Made by a program: the position numbers and the translations under genes. From Faucicola mancuniensis (GTDB lineage: Bacteria; Pseudomonadota; Gammaproteobacteria; Pseudomonadales; Moraxellaceae), in assembly GCF_046523945.1 (NCBI RefSeq), contig NZ_CP171363.1:1984001-2048000 (forward strand): 64,000 nucleotides of DNA. Reading direction: 5' to 3'. This document shows, piece by piece, positions 1 to 4,978 of the stretch; positions within the stretch are counted from its first letter, which is position 1; every line of letters starts with the position of its first letter. Under the pieces are notes generated by a model. It ran no database searches. It was not told the DNA's origin and saw only the letters and a list, made by a program, of their open reading frames with translations.

Positions 1-882
1 TTGGTCGTGGCGACTGATGTGGCGGCCCGTGGTATTGATTTACCAAACATTAGTCATGTATTTAACTATGACTTGCCACGCCAAGTTGAAGATTACGTTC
101 ATCGTATCGGCCGTTCTGGACGTGCTGGTCGTACAGGCGTTGCCATTAACCTATGTAGCCGTGATGACCGCAGACAATTTGCCAATATCAACCGTTATTT
201 AAAACGTGATATGGTAGAAGCGACTGTGGAAGGGCTTGAGCCAAAATTTGTTGAACGCAATGAACGCCCAAATCGCAGTCGTGGACGCAATGGCGGTAAT
301 GGTGGCGGACGTGATAGATTTAAATCAGGCGGACAGCGTTTTGACAACCGTTCTGACAATCGCTTTGAAAACCGTGGTCATCGCTCTGACAGCCGTTTTG
401 ACCGCTCAGAGCGTTTTGACAAAAAACCACGTTTTAAAGATGACAAGCCAAAATTTGAACGTGGTGAACGTTTTGAACAACATGGTGAAAAACGTTTTGA
501 TGACAAACCACGATTTGCAAAAAATGAACGTTTTGACCGCAATGACCGCTTTGAACGTAAAGAGCATTTTGGTGAGCGTGGCGAACGCCATTTTGACAAA
601 GCGGACAAAGGTTTTGACAGACGAGAAAAGTCAGATAAAAAATTTGGCAAACGTTTTGATGAAGACAATCGCCATTTTGACAAAAAACCACGCAAATTCG
701 GCTCTGACGATGGTTTTAACCGTTCATCAAGTTTTGAGCGTGATAATCGTTCGCATGATAAATTTGACAAAAAACCACGCAAAGATACAAAAAAAGACGC
801 AAAATCAGATTTTCCCCCACGCAAAAAAGGCGTGAAAGAAGAATTATACGGTGCAACCGCACCAAAACGCCGTTTTCGTTAA
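1..882 (+). CDS. DEAD-box RNA helicase, C-terminal part (5' end outside window)
   Basis: This is the C-terminal part of an ATP-dependent RNA helicase, probably of the RhlE/DeaD type that unwinds RNA during ribosome assembly or mRNA turnover. Residues 1-60 carry the end of the helicase C domain, with motif V (ATDVAARGIDL) and motif VI (HRIGRSGRAGR). From about residue 85 the protein becomes a disordered basic tail of more than 200 residues, made of RFD/RFE/KPR repeats ending in APKRRFR. The reading frame is open from the first base, so the N-terminal RecA domain lies upstream. A hairpin terminator follows directly. Helicase identity is firm; the subfamily is not. Confidence 0.92.
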   Translation: MVVATDVAARGIDLPNISHVFNYDLPRQVEDYVHRIGRSGRAGRTGVAINLCSRDDRRQFANINRYLKRDMVEATVEGLEPKFVERNERPNRSRGRNGGNGGGRDRFKSGGQRFDNRSDNRFENRGHRSDSRFDRSERFDKKPRFKDDKPKFERGERFEQHGEKRFDDKPRFAKNERFDRNDRFERKEHFGERGERHFDKADKGFDRREKSDKKFGKRFDEDNRHFDKKPRKFGSDDGFNRSSSFERDNRSHDKFDKKPRKDTKKDAKSDFPPRKKGVKEELYGATAPKRRFR

Positions 883-890
883 TCGGTAAC

Positions 891-927
891 AAAAAAAAGA
901 CAAGTGATAATCGCTTGTCTTTTTTTT
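891..927 (+). terminator. Rho-independent terminator of the helicase gene
   Basis: A run of A, the stem GACAAGTGAT paired with ATCGCTTGTC (one G-U pair), and a run of eight T follow the helicase stop codon by 8 bases. The T run touches the minimal MITE copy. Confidence 0.85.
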
Positions 928-965
928 AGAGCCTGTATTCATAATGTTGTGAATACAGGTTCTTA
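926..965. mobile_element. Minimal MITE copy: two fused terminal inverted repeats with TTA duplication
   Basis: A 34-bp near-perfect palindrome (929-962) starts GAGCCTGTATTCA and ends TGAATACAGGTTC. It is flanked on both sides by TTA (926-928 and 963-965). The arms match the ends of the three 204-bp elements elsewhere in the window, so it reads as an internally deleted copy. The right TTA also forms the stop codon (TAA on the minus strand) of the Abi gene, so insertion at the stop codon left the protein intact. Confidence 0.7.
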
Positions 966-1745
966 TTTTTTAAGCAACATCGCCAATGCCATTTTATCTA
1001 GTTTTGCTAATTTTTTATCCAAATCCGTATTGCTTACCACAATTTCATCTTTTAATACGAGATATTGCTGTTTATTGTTATCATCCAGAAGTGGAAAAAC
1101 TATGCTATAATCTATCAGAATAGACACTTTTTCTTGACTAACAACATGATGATAAAGTTCATCAGAATAGCGATTTAATACATCATGAATTTGTTTGATG
1201 TCTTTTCTTAAATTTCTTTTAAATATTGGCTCATGATGAAAAGCTCGGTTTCTTAATTCTCGGATATTGTCAATACAAGTGTGTATTATAGCAATATGTT
1301 CAGCTATCGTTTTACTTCTATCAAAATTGGTAAAAACCGTTTCAAATTGTTTTTTCCAAACTCTATCTACAAACTTTTTACTAAATAATTCTTGCCAAAA
1401 ACCCAAACTTAAATCCGCAACAACATTATCTATTGGTAAAAATCCCGAATTATGTTTATATTTTTTAATAGAACTTTGTATCTTTTCTCTATTTTGTTGA
1501 GATAACATATAATGCAATGTATTGTTTTCTAACCAATTTTCACCGTAAGTTGCCAAAAATGCTTGTTGAGCTGCTGTTCTTATCATCACTTCAAAATATT
1601 CAAGTGGTAATTTAAACAAACCACCTACTTCTGAATTAATATCGTATAATTTGATGGATAAAGTTTTGCAATTTGTCGCTAAAAAATAGGTTTTCATTCT
1701 TTCTTTTGGCAAAAGGTCAAAAATTTTTTCATATTGGCTAGACAT
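963..1745 (-). CDS. AbiF/Abi_2-like HEPN-domain abortive infection protein
   Basis: A 260-residue protein resembling the Abi_2 (AbiD/AbiF) family. Family members are HEPN-fold proteins, linked to abortive phage infection and thought to act as RNases. What is seen: the central segment NVVADLSLGFWQELFS, typical of the family, and near residue 165 the motif LRNRAFHHEPIF, which contains the HEPN RX4H signature (RNRAFH). The ATG at 1745 has a good ribosome site (AGGAAAAG). The gene stands alone, preceded on its strand by a structured leader (1779-1839) and flanked by a MITE derivative and a toxin-antitoxin array. Abi_2 membership is confident from motifs; the phage-defence role is inferred from the family. 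Confidence 0.82.
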   Translation of the reverse strand: MSSQYEKIFDLLPKERMKTYFLATNCKTLSIKLYDINSEVGGLFKLPLEYFEVMIRTAAQQAFLATYGENWLENNTLHYMLSQQNREKIQSSIKKYKHNSGFLPIDNVVADLSLGFWQELFSKKFVDRVWKKQFETVFTNFDRSKTIAEHIAIIHTCIDNIRELRNRAFHHEPIFKRNLRKDIKQIHDVLNRYSDELYHHVVSQEKVSILIDYSIVFPLLDDNNKQQYLVLKDEIVVSNTDLDKKLAKLDKMALAMLLKK

Positions 1746-1778
1746 TATGGTTCTTTTCCTGTATTATTAACCTGTGTG

Positions 1779-1839
1779 CCAAAGGGTAAGTTCCGTGTAA
1801 TCTTCGGATATGCACGCCCCCTTTGGACAACTTTTTTTT
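1779..1839 (-). ncRNA. Candidate structured RNA in the 5' leader of the Abi gene
   Basis: An 8-bp perfect outer stem (CCAAAGGG at 1779-1786 with CCCTTTGG at 1819-1826) encloses a second helix (CGTG..ATC / GAT..CACG) capped by a four-base loop. On the Abi strand the loop reads CGAA and the structure lies 34 bases upstream of the start codon, preceded by a TATGAT -10-like hexamer near 1849. On the opposite strand the loop reads TTCG and is followed by eight T, which would look like a terminator. Conserved abiF RNAs are known upstream of Abi_2 genes. Assignment here is by position and shape only, and the orientation is uncertain. Confidence 0.4.
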
Positions 1840-1848
1840 AAATCATAG

Positions 1849-1876
1849 AAAAGTCCGCCATTGGTGGGCTTTTTTA
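1849..1876. terminator. Hairpin terminator between Abi gene and TA array
   Basis: AAGTCCGCC pairs with GGTGGGCTT (two G-U pairs) around a short loop and is followed by TTTTTT on the plus strand. On the minus strand the stem is followed by a weaker TTTTCT tract, so it may also end the toxin-antitoxin operon before the Abi leader. Confidence 0.5.
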
Positions 1877-1882
1877 TTTGAA

Positions 1883-1934
1883 TTATTTTAATTCATTTGC
1901 TAGCCAATCACCAAGTTTTTTTCCTTTTTGGTGG
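1883..1934 (-). pseudogene. Remnant of a fifth TA-array unit
   Basis: Downstream of the last toxin, the spacer and ribosome site that precede every antitoxin in the array (CCACCAAAAAGGAAAAAA) appear again. They run straight into a short frame ending GDWLANELK and TAA. That ending resembles the antitoxin C-termini (FKRWIGRNNA, FDKWMRERA, FKQWLEQR). The simplest reading is an internally deleted antitoxin, with its toxin lost. Confidence 0.45.
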
Positions 1935-2303
1935 TTAATAGTTCAATTTCTCATTACTTGGCAAGTTAAAAGGCGGATGCGTCGCCACATCAACCAACAC
2001 AATCGTATCATCATAGCGGATATAGTGCAAAATCATCTCACTGGTAAACTCACCGTTTGCTTGTTCCACATATTCAGGCAGTCCGATATGATAGTGCCAT
2101 AGACAATTTTTTTGGGCGTGTTTAAAATTCGCTCGTTGCCTTTTGGTGTGAGGATTGGGTATCGCTGATGATTTGTTACGCCCTTTTAAGCCTTTAAAGC
2201 CATGCGTTTCTACATGGCTTGCAAAATCAAAAATGGCTTGTTGCACGCTTTCATCTAAGCTACCCATTTCACTATCCAGTATATCAGCAAAAATAACCTG
2301 CAT
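1935..2303 (-). CDS. Toxin-like protein, array unit 1 (YafO-like, tentative)
   Basis: A 122-residue protein and the most diverged toxin-like member of the array. It shares with the others the segments HVETHGFKGLKGRNKSSAI, CLWHYHIGLPEYVEQANGEF and VDVATHPPFNLPS. The layout (GR-N motif, aromatic/His-rich strand, C-terminal valine-rich strand) resembles the YafO branch of ribosome-dependent mRNA interferases, but I cannot confirm this by search. It differs from units 2-4 in having a PNPHTKRQRANFKHAQ linker. The chosen start (ATG 2301-2303) overlaps the antitoxin stop as TAATG, which fits translational coupling. Confidence 0.6.
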   Translation of the reverse strand: MQVIFADILDSEMGSLDESVQQAIFDFASHVETHGFKGLKGRNKSSAIPNPHTKRQRANFKHAQKNCLWHYHIGLPEYVEQANGEFTSEMILHYIRYDDTIVLVDVATHPPFNLPSNEKLNY

Positions 2304-2560
2304 TAGCGTTGCTCCAACCATTGTTTAAAAGCTTTAAAGTCTTTAAGAGCGGATTTTGGGACGACACGCCCATTTTTTAAAGCCAATTCTTTGGTTTCAT
2401 AGCCTTTGATACGTTCGCTCATACGGTCAATATCGTATAACGGCTCATCGTCATAGTCGTTTGTCAAAAACAACTGTTCCAGATACGATACAGGGCTTAA
2501 ATCATGCTGTTTTGCCCGTTCTATGATAACCATTTCTAATTGTGGTGGGATATCTATCAT
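2303..2560 (-). CDS. Antitoxin-like protein, array unit 1
   Basis: An 85-residue protein beginning MIDIPPQLEMVIIERA, preceded by the ribosome site AAGGAAAAAATT shared by all units. It is clearly homologous to the other three antitoxin-like proteins but the most diverged in its middle (YDIDRMSERIKGYETKELAL) and end (FKQWLEQR). The family is not recognised by name. Size, position before the toxin gene and translational coupling suggest the antitoxin or partner role. Confidence 0.6.
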   Translation of the reverse strand: MIDIPPQLEMVIIERAKQHDLSPVSYLEQLFLTNDYDDEPLYDIDRMSERIKGYETKELALKNGRVVPKSALKDFKAFKQWLEQR

Positions 2561-2580
2561 AATTTTTTCCTTTTTGGTGG

Positions 2581-2946
2581 TTAATAGTTCAATTTCTCAT
2601 CACTTGGCAAGTTAAAAGGCGGATGCGTCGCCACATCAACCAACACAACACAATCATTCAACCGCATATAATGCAACACCATCTCACTGGTAAACTCACC
2701 GTTTGCTTGTTCCACATATTCAGGCAGTCCGATATGATAGTGCCAAAGACAATGTTTTTGAGCGGTTTTAAACCTTGCCATGCCTTTTTTTGTTGTACTT
2801 TCTATCGCTGATGATTTATTACGCCCTTTTAAGCTTTTAAAACCATGCGTTTCTACATGGTTTGCAAAATCAAAAATGGCTTTTTGTATTGTCTCGTCAA
2901 GTTGGCTTAATTGACTTTCAAGAATTGTGGCAAATTTTATGTTCAT
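2581..2946 (-). CDS. Toxin-like protein, array unit 2 (YafO-like, tentative)
   Basis: A 121-residue protein, MNIKFATILESQLSQLDET at the N-terminus and ending LPSDEKLNY. It is identical in sequence to the unit 3 toxin. It contains the shared GRNKSSAI motif, a KTAQKHCLWHYHIGLPEYV strand and the MRLNDCVVLVDVATHPPF strand. Its ATG overlaps the preceding antitoxin stop as ATGA. Function as a ribosome-dependent RNase is inferred from a YafO-like layout and the two-gene arrangement only. Confidence 0.6.
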   Translation of the reverse strand: MNIKFATILESQLSQLDETIQKAIFDFANHVETHGFKSLKGRNKSSAIESTTKKGMARFKTAQKHCLWHYHIGLPEYVEQANGEFTSEMVLHYMRLNDCVVLVDVATHPPFNLPSDEKLNY

Positions 2947-3206
2947 GCGTTATTTCTTCCAATCCAACGTTTAAAACTATCAAAATCTTTTAACGCCGAT
3001 TTCGGCACTTCCACACTATTCGCCAACACTTCTTCCACGCTATCGGCATAGCCCAACGCCTTTTGCATACGCTCAAGGTTAAACGGATAGTTATCATCGT
3101 ATTCATCGGTGATAAAAGTTTTTTCAAGCAAAGCGGTAGGGGACAAGCCTTGAGCGGTGGCTTGAGCGACGATAATTTGTTCTAATTGTGGTGGGATATC
3201 TATCAT
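2943..3206 (-). CDS. Antitoxin-like protein, array unit 2
   Basis: An 87-residue protein, MIDIPPQLEQIIVAQATAQ at the N-terminus and FKRWIGRNNA at the end. It is identical to the unit 3 protein and coupled to its toxin gene by an ATGA overlap. No family name is recognised. The N-terminal half is almost invariant between units 2, 3 and 4, which fits a shared operator- or self-binding part. Confidence 0.6.
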   Translation of the reverse strand: MIDIPPQLEQIIVAQATAQGLSPTALLEKTFITDEYDDNYPFNLERMQKALGYADSVEEVLANSVEVPKSALKDFDSFKRWIGRNNA

Positions 3207-3226
3207 AATTTTTTCCTTTTTGGTGG

Positions 3227-3592
3227 TTAATAGTTCAATTTCTCATCACTTGGCAAGTTAAAAGGCGGATGCGTCGCCACATCAACCAACACAACACAAT
3301 CATTCAACCGCATATAATGCAACACCATCTCACTGGTAAACTCACCGTTTGCTTGTTCCACATATTCAGGCAGTCCGATATGATAGTGCCAAAGACAATG
3401 TTTTTGAGCGGTTTTAAACCTTGCCATGCCTTTTTTTGTTGTACTTTCTATCGCTGATGATTTATTACGCCCTTTTAAGCTTTTAAAACCATGCGTTTCT
3501 ACATGGTTTGCAAAATCAAAAATGGCTTTTTGTATTGTCTCGTCAAGTTGGCTTAATTGACTTTCAAGAATTGTGGCAAATTTTATGTTCAT
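3227..3592 (-). CDS. Toxin-like protein, array unit 3 (duplicate of unit 2)
   Basis: A 121-residue protein identical to the unit 2 toxin; the surrounding 646 bp also look identical, so the duplication is recent or kept uniform by gene conversion. Because both copies retain every codon, no copy has yet decayed. Same tentative YafO-like assignment. Confidence 0.6.
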   Translation of the reverse strand: MNIKFATILESQLSQLDETIQKAIFDFANHVETHGFKSLKGRNKSSAIESTTKKGMARFKTAQKHCLWHYHIGLPEYVEQANGEFTSEMVLHYMRLNDCVVLVDVATHPPFNLPSDEKLNY

Positions 3593-3852
3593 GCGTTATT
3601 TCTTCCAATCCAACGTTTAAAACTATCAAAATCTTTTAACGCCGATTTCGGCACTTCCACACTATTCGCCAACACTTCTTCCACGCTATCGGCATAGCCC
3701 AACGCCTTTTGCATACGCTCAAGGTTAAACGGATAGTTATCATCGTATTCATCGGTGATAAAAGTTTTTTCAAGCAAAGCGGTAGGGGACAAGCCTTGAG
3801 CGGTGGCTTGAGCGACGATAATTTGTTCTAATTGTGGTGGGATATCTATCAT
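3589..3852 (-). CDS. Antitoxin-like protein, array unit 3 (duplicate of unit 2)
   Basis: An 87-residue protein identical to the unit 2 antitoxin-like protein, with the same ribosome site and the same ATGA junction to its toxin gene. Family unnamed; the role is inferred from gene order. Confidence 0.6.
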   Translation of the reverse strand: MIDIPPQLEQIIVAQATAQGLSPTALLEKTFITDEYDDNYPFNLERMQKALGYADSVEEVLANSVEVPKSALKDFDSFKRWIGRNNA

Positions 3853-3872
3853 AATTTTTTCCTTTTTGGTGG

Positions 3873-4238
3873 TTAATAGTTCAATTTCTCATTACTTGGC
3901 AAGTTAAAAGGCGGATGCGTCGCCACATCAACCAACACAACACAATCATTCAACCGCATATAATGCAACACCATCTCACTGGTAAACTCACCGTTTGCTT
4001 GTTCCACATATTCAGGCAGTCCGATATGATAGTGCCAAAGACAATGTTTTTGAGCGGTTTTAAACCTTGCCATGCCTTTTTTTGTTGTACTTTCTATCGC
4101 TGATGATTTGTTACGTCCTTTTAAGCCTTTAAAACCATGCGTTTCTACATGGTCAATAAACTGTGCAATCGCTTGGCGTACAGCAATATCCCATGTTGGG
4201 TATTGCGTGTTAAAATGGTGAGATTGTAGAATATTCAT
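3873..4238 (-). CDS. Toxin-like protein, array unit 4, mosaic N-terminus
   Basis: A 121-residue protein (start ATG 4236-4238, overlapping the antitoxin stop as ATGA). From HVETHGFKGLKGRN onward it matches units 2 and 3 almost exactly. Its first 35 residues (MNILQSHHFNTQYPTWDIAV and following) are unrelated to them. The switch coincides with a divergent C-terminus in its partner antitoxin, which suggests a recombined interface cassette. An upstream in-frame ATG at 4256 would lie inside the antitoxin and is less likely. Confidence 0.6.
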   Translation of the reverse strand: MNILQSHHFNTQYPTWDIAVRQAIAQFIDHVETHGFKGLKGRNKSSAIESTTKKGMARFKTAQKHCLWHYHIGLPEYVEQANGEFTSEMVLHYMRLNDCVVLVDVATHPPFNLPSNEKLNY

Positions 4239-4495
4239 GCTCGTTCTCTCATCCATTTATCAAAAGCTTCAAAATCACGAGCAAGCCCTTTCGGCACTTC
4301 CACACTATTCGCCAACACTTCTTCCACGCTATCGGCATAGCCTAACGCTTTTTGCATACGCTCAAGGTTAAACGGATAGTTATCATCGTATTCATCGGTG
4401 ATAAAAGTTTTTTCAAGCAAAGCGGTAGGGGACAAGCCTTGAGCGGTGGCTTGAGCGACGATAATTTGTTCTAGTTGCGGTGGGATATCTATCAT
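4235..4495 (-). CDS. Antitoxin-like protein, array unit 4 (first gene of operon)
   Basis: An 86-residue protein starting at the ATG of MIDIPPQLEQ (4493-4495) behind AAGGAAAAAATT; a longer in-frame extension to 4615 has no ribosome site and is rejected. Residues 1-65 match units 2 and 3, while the end (VPKGLARDFEAFDKWMRERA) differs. It is the promoter-proximal gene of the array. Inverted-repeat boxes at 4610-4678 upstream are candidate operators. Confidence 0.6.
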   Translation of the reverse strand: MIDIPPQLEQIIVAQATAQGLSPTALLEKTFITDEYDDNYPFNLERMQKALGYADSVEEVLANSVEVPKGLARDFEAFDKWMRERA

Positions 4496-4609
4496 AATTT
4501 TTTCCTTTTTGGTAGTGATTTTGTCATGATAGCAATTCATTTTATAAAAATCAATTGATTTAGGATTGGCGATTTGTACGCAATTTTGTCGGTTTGGTAT
4601 GGGTTCTAT

Positions 4610-4709
4610 TGACATTTTTTGTCACTCCTTAATTTTTTTATGGCTATAATTGGTCAGTGTGGCTGACATTTTTTGTCAGTTTGTTACTATTTGACATTTT
4701 TTTGTTAGT
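4610..4709. promoter_or_regulatory. Iterated TGACA-T5-TGTCA inverted repeats upstream of TA array
   Basis: Two perfect 15-bp inverted repeats TGACA-TTTTT-TGTCA occur at 4610-4624 and 4664-4678, and an imperfect third (TGACA...TGTTA) begins at 4692. They lie between the divergent TA array and autotransporter gene. Spaced, repeated palindromes are typical of operators for autoregulated antitoxins. Regulator and target are inferred. Confidence 0.4.
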
Positions 4710-4757
4710 TTTTTTGTGGGTATAATGAGTGATATTTTATTGGTTGGAGAATTTTTT

Positions 4758-4823
4758 ATGTTTTTTTTGAGTATTTTTTATGTTTTGTTGATAATGATTG
4801 TTGTTTTGGGCATTTGGGCATGA
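4758..4823 (+). CDS. Candidate 21-residue hydrophobic small protein
   Basis: An ATG at 4758 follows a GGAG ribosome site by eight bases and opens a 21-codon frame (starts MFFLSIFYVLLIMIVV, ends GIWA, TGA). The peptide is almost entirely hydrophobic and could span the membrane once. A TATAAT hexamer lies at 4721. The region is rich in T and G, which favours hydrophobic codons by chance, so this may be a leader peptide, a small membrane toxin or nothing. Confidence 0.3.
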   Translation: MFFLSIFYVLLIMIVVLGIWA

Positions 4824-4978
4824 TTTTTTTGCGAGTTTTTTGTGATTGGGTATGTTTTTTGCAAGTATTTGGTTGTTAGTGTCTGTGTGATAGGTTACGA
4901 GATTGACTGGGCTTTTTGTGTGAGTTTCGTGATGTGTTGCTAGGTCTAATATTTCATTGATTATTGAGGGATTTCATT

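Larger units (their letters stand above)
1935..4518 (-). repeat. Four-fold tandem array of TA-like modules, period 646 bp
   Basis: Toxin stop codons lie at 1935, 2581, 3227 and 3873, exactly 646 bp apart. Each unit has an antitoxin-like gene, a toxin-like gene overlapping it by 1-4 bases, and a 20-bp spacer with a strong ribosome site. The units at 2581-3226 and 3227-3872 appear identical by eye; the outer two are diverged or mosaic. All genes point the same way, so the array may be one eight-gene operon read from about position 4600 downwards. Confidence 0.9.

Noticed and set aside
236..835. A 199-codon frame in the second reading frame of the helicase tail
   Set aside because: Out-of-frame shadow created by the repetitive tail; no ribosome site or recognisable protein.
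1779..1839. tmRNA, 4.5S RNA or another housekeeping RNA
   Set aside because: It lacks the conserved parts of these RNAs; position next to an Abi_2 gene favours a gene-linked structured RNA.
1935..4518. Tandem repeats as a possible CRISPR array
   Set aside because: The 646-bp units are coding duplications, without short repeats and spacers; no CRISPR-like array was seen anywhere in the window.
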